Assembly: GCA_947503105.1 (NCBI GenBank)
Contig: CANNCM010000004.1
Location: 1 to 64,000, forward strand
Origin: an uncultured Flavobacteriaceae bacterium
Lineage (GTDB): Bacteria; Bacteroidota; Bacteroidia; Flavobacteriales; Flavobacteriaceae
Direction: 5' to 3'
DNA length: 64,000 nucleotides
In this document: positions 27,356 through 37,144 of the stretch, piece by piece
How positions within the stretch are numbered: position 1 is the stretch's first letter
Layout: every line of letters begins with the position of its first letter
Program-made: the position numbers and the translations under genes
The notes under the pieces: model-generated
Told to the model about the DNA's origin: nothing
Seen by the model: the letters and a program-made list of their open reading frames with translations, nothing else
Database searches by the model: none

Positions 27356-27769
27356 TCAAATTAAATAAGTCTCGTCAATCTTGTAGATACGCCTTATGAC
27401 GAGTGGCGGTTTGTATTCTTCGTAAGAAGAAACATTATTTTCTAAACCTTCAAAAAAGTTGATGTAAGTGTAGACAAAAGATGCAATGAATAGGTGTTGC
27501 TCAAACGTGATATTGTCAACTTGCAATTGTAATTCGTCTTGACCTTCAATTGCTAATTGTTTATCATCACAACAATTTTTCTTGGTAATTGAACATCCTT
27601 CGGTTGAAGGTTTTTCCATTTCCATTCCGCAACCTTTGACCTTTTGGAATATAGCAGTTTCAACTAAAGTGCCTCCACAATAATGCATATTGACAGTAAA
27701 TGACATTGTAGAAAACAACACTACAAAAGCCATTGCTAAAGACATTATTTTATGGAAAAACTGCTTCAT
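27356..27769 (-). CDS. HYC_CC_PP family small exported protein
   Basis: The ATG at 27769 gives 137 residues with a signal peptide (MKQFFHKIMSLAMAFVVLFS). The family signature is present: MHYCGGTL, then GCGMEM, then NCCDDK, and a C-terminal PPLV. The clustered cysteines suggest metal binding in the periplasm. Family members are found beside metal pumps in Bacteroidetes. It lies 60 bp after the P-type ATPase gene, probably cotranscribed. Confidence 0.87.
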   Translation of the reverse strand: MKQFFHKIMSLAMAFVVLFSTMSFTVNMHYCGGTLVETAIFQKVKGCGMEMEKPSTEGCSITKKNCCDDKQLAIEGQDELQLQVDNITFEQHLFIASFVYTYINFFEGLENNVSSYEEYKPPLVIRRIYKIDETYLI

Positions 27770-27829
27770 AATGATTGCGAAGTTACGAAATTTTAACAAC
27801 TATTGATTTTGTTTAACAGAAGTTTAATC

Positions 27830-29782
27830 TTAACTCCAACTCATTCTCTGTAACCTAACCGCATTTAATATTGCTAATAACGCAACACCTACATCTGCAA
27901 ATACAGCTTCCCACATTGTCGCTAAACCACCTGCACCTAATATTAAAACAACTATTTTAACACCAAAAGCTAAAATGATATTCTGCCAAACAATTTTTCG
28001 AGTAGAACGACTAATTTTTATTGCTCTAACCACTTTTGAAGGTTGGTCTGTTTGAATTATGACATCTGCTGTTTCAATAGCGACATCACTTCCTAAACCA
28101 CCCATTGCTATTCCTACATCACTTGCTGCTAAAACTGGCGCATCATTAATGCCATCGCCTATGAAAGCAATTTTATTTCCAGGATTTTGTTTTAAAAGTT
28201 CAACTTCATTTAATTTATCTTCTGGAAGCAAACCACCTTTAGCCTTTTCAATATTTAATTCTCTTGCTACTTGTTGGGTAATGGAATCCTTATCTCCAGA
28301 AAGCATCATTATATTATTAATACCAACTTTATGTAAGGCTGTAATTGTTTCTTTTGCATCGTCTTTTAATTCATCTGCAATAACAACATAACCTGCAAAT
28401 TCGTTGTTTATAGATACTAATACTATAGATTCTACAATAGTTTCTGTTTCCTCTAAAATATTAATACTGTTGGCTATCATTAAGGCTTTATTACCAACTA
28501 AAACAGTCTTACCATTTACTATACCTTTTAAACCTTTACCTGCTATTTCAGTAACTTCGGAAGCTTCATAATCTTCGCCTTCATCTTTATATTCTAAAAT
28601 AGCTTTAGCGATTGGATGTGTGGATTGTTCTTCCATAGCCATCAGGTACTTCATAAACTCTTTTTCATCCCAACCAATAGCTTTGATTACTTTGATTTTG
28701 AAAACTCCTTTGGTAACCGTTCCTGTCTTATCCATTACCAAGGTGTTTATTTTGGTCATTGCATCTAAAAACGAAGCGCCTTTAAATAAAATTCCGTTTT
28801 TTGAAGCTGCACCCAATCCTCCGAAATAACCCAAAGGAATAGAAATAACCAAGGCACAAGGACAAGAAATCACAAGAAAAATTAAAGCTCTGTATAACCA
28901 ATCTCTAAAGACATAATCATCTACAAAAAAGTATGGTAGAAACGTAACACCTATTGCTAAAAACACAACTATTGGCGTGTAGATACGTGCAAATTTTCTA
29001 ATGAATAATTCTGTTTTAGATTTTCTAGCTGTGGCGTTCTGTACCATATCCAAAATTCTTGCAATGGAACTGTCTTTAAATTCTTTGGTGGTTTCTATTT
29101 CAATTACACCGTCCAAATTAATGCTGCCTGCAAAAACTTTTTCACCTTTTGCAATCGTATCAGGTTTACTTTCTCCTGTTAATGCTGCTATGTTAAATGA
29201 GCCTTTTTCGGAAAGTAGAATACCATCTAAAGGGATTTTTTCTCCCAAACGAACTTGCACTTTTTCGCCAATTTCAACCGTTTCTGGACTCACAGACACA
29301 TAATCATTGTTGCGATATACCAGAGCTTCATTTGGTCTTACATCAAGTAAGGCTTTTATATTTCCTTTTGCTCTGTTAACAGCTGCATTTTGAAATAATT
29401 CCCCAACTGCGTAAAACAACATTACTGCAACACCTTCAGGATATTCGCCAATAATAAACGCACCAATAGTAGCAATGGACATTAAAAAGAACTCTGTAAA
29501 CACATCTCCTTTTTTAATACTTTCCCATCCTTCTTTTACTACAGGAAGACCTACTGGCAAATATGCTATACCATACCATACAATACGCAACCAATCTTTA
29601 AAAAATGCAACATCAAAATAATCTAAAGCAATGCCAATAATTAGCATTGTAAAACTTATGATTGCTGGAATATAGGCTTTAATTTGACTTGAATTGCCAC
29701 TATGATCGTGACCATCATCCTGACTATGTTGCTCTTTTGAATTTGATTTTATATCTCTTAAATTTAATTTCTTTTTTTTCAT
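27830..29782 (-). CDS. Heavy-metal-translocating P-type ATPase (Zn/Cd/Pb type)
   Basis: The protein has 650 residues. Key motifs: actuator TGES (202-205), membrane metal site CPC (307-309 in ISCPCALVIS), phosphorylated D351 in DKTGT, HP dipeptide (STHPIAKAI) and GDGINDAP. The N-terminus has no HMA domain, only a histidine-rich tail (EQHSQDDGHDHSGN). P1B-2-type pumps export Zn2+, Cd2+ or Pb2+ to the periplasm. Its position behind a Czc-like RND system and a Fur-type regulator fits this. Confidence 0.94.
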   Translation of the reverse strand: MKKKKLNLRDIKSNSKEQHSQDDGHDHSGNSSQIKAYIPAIISFTMLIIGIALDYFDVAFFKDWLRIVWYGIAYLPVGLPVVKEGWESIKKGDVFTEFFLMSIATIGAFIIGEYPEGVAVMLFYAVGELFQNAAVNRAKGNIKALLDVRPNEALVYRNNDYVSVSPETVEIGEKVQVRLGEKIPLDGILLSEKGSFNIAALTGESKPDTIAKGEKVFAGSINLDGVIEIETTKEFKDSSIARILDMVQNATARKSKTELFIRKFARIYTPIVVFLAIGVTFLPYFFVDDYVFRDWLYRALIFLVISCPCALVISIPLGYFGGLGAASKNGILFKGASFLDAMTKINTLVMDKTGTVTKGVFKIKVIKAIGWDEKEFMKYLMAMEEQSTHPIAKAILEYKDEGEDYEASEVTEIAGKGLKGIVNGKTVLVGNKALMIANSINILEETETIVESIVLVSINNEFAGYVVIADELKDDAKETITALHKVGINNIMMLSGDKDSITQQVARELNIEKAKGGLLPEDKLNEVELLKQNPGNKIAFIGDGINDAPVLAASDVGIAMGGLGSDVAIETADVIIQTDQPSKVVRAIKISRSTRKIVWQNIILAFGVKIVVLILGAGGLATMWEAVFADVGVALLAILNAVRLQRMSWS

Positions 29783-29794
29783 ATTTTCTTCGGA

Positions 29795-30001
29795 CTAACA
29801 ACAACTTTTGTTTTCTTGAATTGGTGGACAAGGAACTGTTCCATATGAACAATACACACAACAATCGCCTTCTTTTGGTTTGAGAACTTTTTGGCAATTG
29901 TCACATTCGTAGAAGAATTGACAAGCGTTTGTAGGCATTTCTTCTATTTTTTTATGTCCGCAGTTTGGGCAAGTGATTTCCGATTTTAATATAGTTTGCA
30001 T
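29795..30001 (-). CDS. GDCCVxC-motif small cysteine-rich protein
   Basis: The protein has 68 residues with a CPNCGHKK zinc-ribbon half, a CDNC pair, then the signature GDCCVYCSYGTVPCPP and a C-terminal CC. In some bacteria the family carries selenocysteine; here all positions are ordinary Cys codons. Relatives often lie with mer genes. Its start overlaps the merTP stop by one base, so it is translationally coupled and may be a metal shuttle. Confidence 0.9.
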   Translation of the reverse strand: MQTILKSEITCPNCGHKKIEEMPTNACQFFYECDNCQKVLKPKEGDCCVYCSYGTVPCPPIQENKSCC

Positions 30002-30597
30002 TAATTTTCTTTTTTATGAGTTACTTTATAACCTGTTGATTTAATCGCATTCTCAATTTCCCTCTCACTGGTTTTAGTTTTGTCAAATTCAATAATTGCA
30101 TTACCCTTTTTGTATGAGGAATTTGAGTTAACAATTCCGTTGAGTTTGTTTACTTCGTGATTTATGTGTTCTTCGCAACTCACACAAGTCATTCCACTGA
30201 TTTTAAATTCAACTGTTTTAATATCAGATTTGTTAACTACGAGTATTTGCTTTTCTGTGTTTGGGTAAAACATTCCTGAATAATACGGGAAAGCCAACAT
30301 CACTATTGCGAATACTGTTACAAATCCTAAAAAGGTTTTTGATTGAATAAATTTTGGTTTTTCATCCGTTTCACATTCGCCGCAGTCTATTTCTTTTTCT
30401 GGCTTCAATTTTTGATACCAAGCAAAAAGAAGAACTAATATGGTTAGTCCTATTAAATAAGGTCTGAATGGTTCTATCCAAGAAATTGTTGAAGCTACAC
30501 CGCTTGTTCCTGCTATTAAAGCCAAAACAGGTGTTATACAACATAATGAAGCTGTAATTGCTGTAAGCAAACTTGTTAACGCTAATTTACTTTTCAT
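30001..30597 (-). CDS. merTP: MerTP-type mercuric/metal transport protein (MerT-MerP fusion)
   Basis: The protein has 198 residues. Three membrane segments carry the Cys pair C19-C20 (SLCCITP) and a loop CxxC (C72, C75: DCGECE) as in MerT. The C-terminal domain is MerP/HMA-like with GMTCVSCEEH (C138, C141). In mercury operons MerTP brings Hg2+ into the cell for MerA. No merA or merR is present here, so its function in this island may differ. Two putative operator elements precede it. Confidence 0.9.
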   Translation of the reverse strand: MKSKLALTSLLTAITASLCCITPVLALIAGTSGVASTISWIEPFRPYLIGLTILVLLFAWYQKLKPEKEIDCGECETDEKPKFIQSKTFLGFVTVFAIVMLAFPYYSGMFYPNTEKQILVVNKSDIKTVEFKISGMTCVSCEEHINHEVNKLNGIVNSNSSYKKGNAIIEFDKTKTSEREIENAIKSTGYKVTHKKEN

Positions 30598-30618
30598 AAT
30601 TACTTAATTCTTTGATTA

Positions 30619-30655
30619 CAAAAATGCAATTAAAAACAGTGCAATGGAAGTGCAA
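30619..30655 (-). promoter_or_regulatory. Putative merTP promoter with TGCAATGGnnGTGCAA operator
   Basis: On the minus strand CATTTTTG (30619-30626) is one base off the TAnnTTTG box. The 16-bp site at 30640-30655 lies 13 bp farther upstream and matches 14 of 16 bases of a site at 37165-37180 in the same position relative to its promoter. An extra TGCAAT half-site is at 30625-30630. The site overlaps the last bases before the Fur-family gene's stop, so that regulator is the natural candidate. Confidence 0.55.
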
Positions 30656-31072
30656 TTATTGTCCACTACATTTATCGCAAATACCTTTTACAACCAAGTT
30701 TACATTTTCTGACACAAAACCATCTGGTACTTTTATTTGAGGTATTTTATGTTCTGTTAAGCAAACGGTTTCATTGCAATTATTACAATGGAAATGTAGA
30801 TGCAAATCAGTTTCAATTTCGCAATTACATCCGTTTTCACACAGAGCATATTTAGTAATTCCTGTGCCATCGTCTATTTGATGCACTATCGCTTTTTCCT
30901 CAAATGTTTTAATAGTTCTGTACAATGTGGTTCTATCTGCTTTTTCAAAAGCATTTTCTATATCACTTAATGTTACTGCTATTTGTTTATTTGCAAGAAA
31001 CTTATAAATCAATAAACGCATTGCCGTAACCCGTATATCTTTTGACTCTAAAAATTGTTCTATTGTTTGCAT
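30656..31072 (-). CDS. Fur/Zur-family transcriptional regulator
   Basis: The protein has 138 residues. The winged-helix DNA-binding part (TAMRLLIYKFLANKQIAVTL; ADRTTLYRTIKTFEEKAIVH) is followed by the metal/dimer domain with HLHFHCNNCNETVCL and a C-terminal CxxC (GICDKC). Two CxxC pairs form the structural zinc site seen in Fur and Zur. It lies 2 bp after the adaptor gene, inside the efflux operon, and probably controls it and the merTP promoter in response to metal. Confidence 0.9.
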   Translation of the reverse strand: MQTIEQFLESKDIRVTAMRLLIYKFLANKQIAVTLSDIENAFEKADRTTLYRTIKTFEEKAIVHQIDDGTGITKYALCENGCNCEIETDLHLHFHCNNCNETVCLTEHKIPQIKVPDGFVSENVNLVVKGICDKCSGQ

Positions 31073-31074
31073 AA

Positions 31075-32280
31075 TTAATGTTCGTGTTCTGTTTCGCCTT
31101 TTTTCATTTCAGCTATTAAATAATACGCATTATTATAAGCAAATTTTGTGGTTTTATCTTGTACTTCAGTAAATTGAACTGCTATCCAATTACCATCTTT
31201 TGCCCCTAATAGCACTTCTATAGGTATAAAACTCCAGTCTTCATTTTCTTTTTCCGCCGAAAACACGAAAAATCTATCGCCTTCTTTTACTATGGCACTT
31301 TCGGGCAACGCCATAGTTTTCGTATTTTCTGTTTGGATTTTTCCTTGAATATACATTCCAGGAATAAGAATCCCTTTTTTATTCTCAATTTCTGCGTGTA
31401 CGTGTACCGCTTTAGGATTGTCTTCGAAAGTTTTACTTACCGAATAAATTTCAGCTGTTAATTCTTCATCTTGCATTGTTTGTACATTAAAGGTTACTTT
31501 TTGACCTTTCTTAACTTTATATACATCCTTTTCAAACACCATTAAATCAGCGTGAACGTGATGTGTATTTACTATTTCAAAGAGTTCGGTTTGAGGTTCA
31601 ACATATTGTCCTGTTTTTACTTCTACCTTTTGCACATAGCCTTCAATAGGACTGCGTAGTGAAATACGTTGTGCAATACTACCATTGCGAACCGACGTTG
31701 CACTAATATTTAATAATTGTAATTGAGCTGCCATTCCTTGAACCATTGCCTTTGAGGCTTCATATTCTGCTTCAGCTTTTTGGTAATTTGCACCAGATCC
31801 TACACCTGCATCGTACAATTTTTGTTGACGCTCATAATTCTTCTTTAAAAAATTACTATCACTATAGGCATTTAAATAATTGGTTTGCATTTGAATAATA
31901 TTTGGATGTGAAAGATATGCCACTACTTGACCTTTATTCACTTTATCCCCTTCAATCACTTCAATAGAAACTACATTAGCACCAATTACTGATGTTATGG
32001 CTGCCTCGTTTTGTGGTGGTACTTCTAAAGTTCCATTGGCTTCCACATAGCCACTCATATTGCGTGAAGCAATGGTGTCTATTTTCATTTTTAAGGCTTC
32101 AAACTGTTGTTGTGAAAGCATCACTTCTTCGCCTTCGCTATGGTCATCGTTTTCTTCAGTATTTTGTTCTTCGTTATGCGAATTGCCATTGTCTTCTTTG
32201 TGGCTTTCTTTATTTCCGCAAGCAGAAACAAAAATGGATAACATTATTATGGCTAAAAATTTATATAATCTATTTTTCAT
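31075..32280 (-). CDS. RND efflux periplasmic adaptor (CzcB/CusB type), lipoprotein
   Basis: The protein has 401 residues. The signal ends LSIFVSACGN (lipobox). A His/Glu-rich segment follows (HKEDNGNSHNEEQNTEENDD), then the barrel/lipoyl/hairpin order of membrane fusion proteins (VVSIEVIEGDKVNKGQVVAY; RSPIEGYVQKVEVKTGQYVE) and a C-terminal EHEH. It couples the fused RND-TolC protein encoded just upstream (4-bp gap) across the periplasm. Confidence 0.92.
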   Translation of the reverse strand: MKNRLYKFLAIIMLSIFVSACGNKESHKEDNGNSHNEEQNTEENDDHSEGEEVMLSQQQFEALKMKIDTIASRNMSGYVEANGTLEVPPQNEAAITSVIGANVVSIEVIEGDKVNKGQVVAYLSHPNIIQMQTNYLNAYSDSNFLKKNYERQQKLYDAGVGSGANYQKAEAEYEASKAMVQGMAAQLQLLNISATSVRNGSIAQRISLRSPIEGYVQKVEVKTGQYVEPQTELFEIVNTHHVHADLMVFEKDVYKVKKGQKVTFNVQTMQDEELTAEIYSVSKTFEDNPKAVHVHAEIENKKGILIPGMYIQGKIQTENTKTMALPESAIVKEGDRFFVFSAEKENEDWSFIPIEVLLGAKDGNWIAVQFTEVQDKTTKFAYNNAYYLIAEMKKGETEHEH

Positions 32281-32284
32281 TTTC

Positions 32285-35200
32285 TTATTGATTAAAATAT
32301 TGTAATTGAAATGTACTTTCTAAATAGTTTGCTAACGCTGTTTGTGCTTCCAGTTCTGATTGAATAGCTTCTTTTATAAGTTGTGTAAACGCTGTGTAAT
32401 CAATCTCTCCTTCTCTATATGCAAACAAAGCACCTGTTTTCTGCTCTTTAATAAGCGGTAATACGTCATCTTTATAAAATAGCCAAGACGTTTTCCATTT
32501 TTGGTAATTTACTTTCGCTTGATTAAATTTAGATTGTACTTCCTTCTGTTTGTATAACATATTTACTGCTGCAATTTCCTTATTGAATTTTGCTGTTCTA
32601 ATCTGTTTTTTTGTTGTACCAGATAAAAACGGTATGGAAATACCTGCTTGATAGGTGTAGAATCCAGAATTTCCATTTACTTTTTGCAAACCACCTTGAA
32701 TATTGAACTTTGGTAAACTTTCGGCTTTAGCAGCTTTATAATTTGCTTCAGCTTCAGCTACTTGAAGTTGAGACATAGTATACAAAGGGTGTGCTTCTAA
32801 ACTAAAGGAATCTACATTTATTTCGCTCTCTATATCAATGTCATCTGAAACCGTATAAAATACATCAGAAACCAACCAAAGGTTTAACTTTTGTAATGCA
32901 ATAGCGTATTCACTTTCTGATTGCATAAATTTATTCTGAATCTGCGCTACTTGATTTTTGGCAGCCGAATATTCTAACCGCGAAATAGCTTCTACTTCAT
33001 AATTTAATACAACTGCTTTTTCAAAATTGGCATAAATAGAATCTAACTCTTTGTATAAATTATACTTCTTTTTACTCTGTAAGGCATTTGCCCAAGCCTT
33101 TTTAACTTCCAATTCTAATTCTAATTCTGAAAGCTGAAAAGCTTTTTGGGCTAACTGAATACGTTGCTCCTGTAATTTTCTCTTTGGCGAAATACCAAAC
33201 ACATTTATATTAGATTGCCCAACACCAATAGCTGTGTAAATACCTGAACCGTCTTTAATTTCCTCGCCACCAGTAAAAATTTGAGTTGAGCCAAAATCGA
33301 AAGCAGTTCCTTTTAATTGTTGCTGTTTATCAATTTCTAGCTGACGTTGTTTTAAACTTGGGTAGTTCTCTTTTGACATTTTCACAGCTTCTTGCATTGA
33401 AACAATAGGTAAAGAATTGCTAACTTGTTGAGCGTTTCCTGTTATTGGCAACAAAAACATAAAAACTATAATAGCTGTTGCAGTTACAAATTTTTTATTT
33501 ACTTGAAATTTAAACGATTTGTTTTCTACCCAATGGTATAAAATGGGTAAAACGAATAATGTTAATAATGTAGAGGTTAATAAACCACCAATTACAACAG
33601 TTGCTAAAGGTCTCTGAACTTCTGCACCAGCTGATGCAGAAATTGCCATTGGTAAAAACCCTAACACATCTGTAAAAGCAGTTAACATAATAGGTCTAAT
33701 TCTTCGTTTTGTACCTTCTATGATTCTATCTTTAAGATTGGTTACACCTTCTTCTTTTAATTCGTTGAGTCCGCTAATCATTACCAATCCGTTTAAAACA
33801 GCAACACCAAACAGTACAATAAAACCAACACCTGCCGAAATACTAAAAGGCATATCTCGTAACCATAATGCTACAACACCACCAATGGTTGCCATTGGGA
33901 TAGCGATGTAAATCATTAAGGTTTGTGGTAACGATTTTAGTGCAAAATATATCAGTATAAAAATGAGCAACAAGGCAATAGGTACAACCGTTTGTAAACG
34001 GTTACTGGCACGTTCTAAATTTTCAAAAGCACCACCATAACGAATAAAATAACCAGAAGGTAGTTCTAATTGTGCATCTAATTTAGTTTTAATTTCACCT
34101 ACCAACGATTTTACATCACGACCTCTTACATTAATACCTACATAGGTTCTTCTGTTAGTGTTATCTCTGCTTATTTGCATTGGACCTGCTTTGTAGCTTA
34201 CATCAGCTACTTCGCGAAGTGGAATTTGTGCGCCAGAAGGTAAGTTGATAAACAAATTTTGCACATCTGTTATGTCTTTACGATTATGAGAACTTAATCT
34301 AACCACCAAATCAAATCGCTTTTCGCCTTCAAAAATAGTTCCTGCTATTCCTCCTGCAAAAGCAGATTGCACAATTTGATTTAACGTGTTTATTTGAAGT
34401 CCGTATTGCGCCAATTTACTTCTGTTATACGTAATTGTCATTTGTGGTAAACCTGTTGTAGCTTCTGCTTTCATATCACCAATACCTTCTGTACCAGCAA
34501 TAATTTTAGATATTTCTTCTGCTTTTTGAGACAGTACGTTTATATCTTCTCCATAAAGTTTTATAGCAATATCTTCTCTAACACCTTCAAGCAATTCATT
34601 AAAACGCATTTCAATAGGTTGTGTAAATTCATAATTCACACCAGGAATTATTTCAACAGCTTCCTTCATTTTTTCAATAAGTTCATCTTTAGATGATACA
34701 GTAGTCCATTCGCTTTTTGCTTTCAGAATTACAAATACATCAGCAATATCCATTGGCATTGGATCGGTAGGAATTTCTGCAACACCAATTCGACTGACTA
34801 TTTTTTCAACCTCTGGAAACTTTGCTTTTACAATTTGCTCAATTTTTGTTGTCGTTTCAATTGTTTCTGTAAGTGAACTACCTGGTTTTAAAATGGCGTG
34901 AAATGCAATGTCGCCTTCATCTAATTGTGGAATAAATTCGCCACCCATTCTTGTAAACATAAAAACTGCAATACCAAATAAGACAACAGAAACACCAATT
35001 ATTAATTTTCCTTTCTTTAAGGCTTTTTCTAATAATGGTTGGTATTTACGTTCTACCCAATGCACGAATTTATCGCCATAGGATTGTTTGTCATTTTTTG
35101 GTGCTCTTAAAATAAGTGCAGACATCATTGGAACATAGGTTAAACAAAGTACCATTGCACCAATCATCGCAAAAATAAAAGTCAATGCCATTGGCTTGAA

Positions 35201-36619
35201 CATTTTCCCTTCAATACCTTGTAATGCCAATATAGGCAAGAAAACTATTAAGATTATTAGCTGACCAAAAAAGGCAGCATTCATCATTTTTTTTGAAGCA
35301 TTTGCTGCGACATTATCACGTTCTTTAGACGTTAGTTTTTTCTTTTTTAAGACTTGTGAAGCAATAAGGAAAACGGTACTTTCTACAATAATTACAGCAC
35401 CATCAACGATAATTCCGAAATCGATTGCTCCCAAACTCATTAGGTTAGCCCAAACGTCAAAAACATTCATTAGAATAAATGCAAATAATAGAGATAATGG
35501 AATTGTTGAAGCTACTATTAAACCACCTCTCCAATTACCTAATAAGAAAATAAGGACAAAAATGACTATTAAAGCGCCTTCAATTAAATTGGTTGCAACT
35601 GTTGAGGTTGTTTCTGCTATTAACTTACTTCGGTCTAACAATGGTTCGATAATGACACCTTCTGGTAATGACTCTTCAATTTGAGCCATTCGCACTTTTA
35701 CATTCTCAATAACATCGTTTGAATTAGCGCCTTTAAGCATCATAACCAAACCACCAACTACTTCGCCTTCTCCATCTTGGGTTAAAGCTCCATAACGAAT
35801 AGCAGCACCAAATTGTACCGTAGCAATGTCGCCAACGGTAATTGGAATATTGTTAGTGTTTTTAACCGTAATCTTTTTAATATCCTCTAAACTACGTACC
35901 AAACCTTCGCCACGAATAAAATTGGCTTGATGGTTCTTTTCAATGTATGCTCCGCCAGTATTTTGATTGTTAGCTTCAAGAGCTTCAAAAACATCGGTAA
36001 TTGTTAAACCAATAGCTTTTAATTCGTTTGGGTCTACAGCAACTTCGTATTGCTTAATTTTTCCACCTATGGCGTTTACCTCAACTACACCTTCTACCAT
36101 AGCCATTTGACGCTGTACAATCCAATCTTGCATTGTTCGCAAATCAGTAACCGAATATTTGTCTTTATACTCTGGTTTTACTTTAAGTGTGTATTGATAA
36201 ATTTCTCCTAATCCAGAAGAAATAGGACCCATAGTTGGCTCGCCAAAACCACTCGGAATTTGTTCTTTGACTTCGTTTAGTTTTTCGGCTACTAATTGTC
36301 TTGGTAGATATGTTCCCATATCATCGTCAAAAACTATAGTAACCACAGATAAACCAAAACGAGAAATGGAACGGATTTCCTTTACATCAGGCAGGTTGCT
36401 CATTGCAACTTCTACAGGGTAGGTTACAAATTGTTCAATATCCTCTGTACCTAAATTGGGGGCTTGCGTAATGACTTGAACTTGGTTATTGGTAATATCT
36501 GGAACAGCATCTATTGGTACTTGGGTCATACTCCAAATACCTGCTCCAACAATGGTAAGCGTTAGCAAACCAATAATGAATTTGTTATTGATTGAAAAAT
36601 CAATGATTTTATTAATCAT
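32285..36619 (-). CDS. CzcA-type RND pump fused to a TolC-like domain
   Basis: The protein has 1444 residues. Residues about 1-1040 are a complete HME-RND pump (AVPDITNNQVQVITQAPNLG; the TM4 motif SLGAIDFGIIVDGAVIIVES; AVLNGLVMISGLNEL). After a short hydrophobic linker (ATAIIVFMFLLPITGNAQQ), which looks like the former signal peptide of a TolC protein, come about 370 residues with two OEP repeats (EAVKMSKENYPSLKQRQLEI; EGEIDYTAFTQLIKEAIQSE). The D in IDFGIIVDGA is typical of Co/Zn/Cd or Ni pumps. Such fusions are common in Bacteroidetes. How the OEP domain reaches the outer membrane from a fusion is unclear; cleavage at the linker is possible. Confidence 0.93.
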   Translation of the reverse strand: MINKIIDFSINNKFIIGLLTLTIVGAGIWSMTQVPIDAVPDITNNQVQVITQAPNLGTEDIEQFVTYPVEVAMSNLPDVKEIRSISRFGLSVVTIVFDDDMGTYLPRQLVAEKLNEVKEQIPSGFGEPTMGPISSGLGEIYQYTLKVKPEYKDKYSVTDLRTMQDWIVQRQMAMVEGVVEVNAIGGKIKQYEVAVDPNELKAIGLTITDVFEALEANNQNTGGAYIEKNHQANFIRGEGLVRSLEDIKKITVKNTNNIPITVGDIATVQFGAAIRYGALTQDGEGEVVGGLVMMLKGANSNDVIENVKVRMAQIEESLPEGVIIEPLLDRSKLIAETTSTVATNLIEGALIVIFVLIFLLGNWRGGLIVASTIPLSLLFAFILMNVFDVWANLMSLGAIDFGIIVDGAVIIVESTVFLIASQVLKKKKLTSKERDNVAANASKKMMNAAFFGQLIILIVFLPILALQGIEGKMFKPMALTFIFAMIGAMVLCLTYVPMMSALILRAPKNDKQSYGDKFVHWVERKYQPLLEKALKKGKLIIGVSVVLFGIAVFMFTRMGGEFIPQLDEGDIAFHAILKPGSSLTETIETTTKIEQIVKAKFPEVEKIVSRIGVAEIPTDPMPMDIADVFVILKAKSEWTTVSSKDELIEKMKEAVEIIPGVNYEFTQPIEMRFNELLEGVREDIAIKLYGEDINVLSQKAEEISKIIAGTEGIGDMKAEATTGLPQMTITYNRSKLAQYGLQINTLNQIVQSAFAGGIAGTIFEGEKRFDLVVRLSSHNRKDITDVQNLFINLPSGAQIPLREVADVSYKAGPMQISRDNTNRRTYVGINVRGRDVKSLVGEIKTKLDAQLELPSGYFIRYGGAFENLERASNRLQTVVPIALLLIFILIYFALKSLPQTLMIYIAIPMATIGGVVALWLRDMPFSISAGVGFIVLFGVAVLNGLVMISGLNELKEEGVTNLKDRIIEGTKRRIRPIMLTAFTDVLGFLPMAISASAGAEVQRPLATVVIGGLLTSTLLTLFVLPILYHWVENKSFKFQVNKKFVTATAIIVFMFLLPITGNAQQVSNSLPIVSMQEAVKMSKENYPSLKQRQLEIDKQQQLKGTAFDFGSTQIFTGGEEIKDGSGIYTAIGVGQSNINVFGISPKRKLQEQRIQLAQKAFQLSELELELEVKKAWANALQSKKKYNLYKELDSIYANFEKAVVLNYEVEAISRLEYSAAKNQVAQIQNKFMQSESEYAIALQKLNLWLVSDVFYTVSDDIDIESEINVDSFSLEAHPLYTMSQLQVAEAEANYKAAKAESLPKFNIQGGLQKVNGNSGFYTYQAGISIPFLSGTTKKQIRTAKFNKEIAAVNMLYKQKEVQSKFNQAKVNYQKWKTSWLFYKDDVLPLIKEQKTGALFAYREGEIDYTAFTQLIKEAIQSELEAQTALANYLESTFQLQYFNQ

Positions 36620-36738
36620 AGAAAATGTATTAATTCAGTTAAAACCTGCGGTACGAATAGGTGCAACGCTTTTATAGAGCAATGCTTACTTTGAGAAGCA
36701 TCACGTTAGGATATAGCTATCCTTAAAAAAAAACTGAA

Positions 36739-37134
36739 TTATACTTGAGGGGGTTGAAAAAGAGATTCCAGATATCTGGAAGTGAAGTTTACTTGATGTA
36801 AATTATATTGTTTTTTCTCTTCAAATTTTAGTCGATTGGTTAAAGCCAAATTATTGTTCGCAATAATTAATACCAAAGGGTGACAACATTGATTATGAGA
36901 ATGGACTGGTGTATTCTCCTTATCTGGGTTATGATGATGCTCTACATTTTTAGCATCGCTGCCAATGTAATCTTCAACTACATATTCAAGGAAAGAGTCA
37001 CCATAAACTTTATGGTCTTGATAATGGGTAATAACGTTTGAAATTTCTTTAATTGGACCACAAAAGTCCATATCTATGCTTATCCCTTGAAAAAAGAATA
37101 AAAAAGACATTGAAATGGAAACGAATATTTTCAT
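36739..37134 (-). CDS. Small exported His/Cys-containing hypothetical protein
   Basis: The ATG at 37134 gives 131 residues; it lies right after a TATATTTG promoter box, which favours it over an upstream alternative start. A signal peptide (MKIFVSISMSFLFFFQGISI) is followed by DMDFCGP and a potential metal site (EHHHNPDKENTPVHSHNQCC). It resembles the small periplasmic proteins that accompany Bacteroidetes metal pumps (HYC-like), but I do not recognise a named family. It is the first gene of the efflux cluster. Confidence 0.72.
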   Translation of the reverse strand: MKIFVSISMSFLFFFQGISIDMDFCGPIKEISNVITHYQDHKVYGDSFLEYVVEDYIGSDAKNVEHHHNPDKENTPVHSHNQCCHPLVLIIANNNLALTNRLKFEEKKQYNLHQVNFTSRYLESLFQPPQV

Positions 37135-37144
37135 ATAATTTAGA

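Noticed and set aside
29795-30001. Selenocysteine in the GDCCVxC protein
   Set aside because: The family can be a selenoprotein, but every position here is an ordinary Cys codon with no in-frame TGA.
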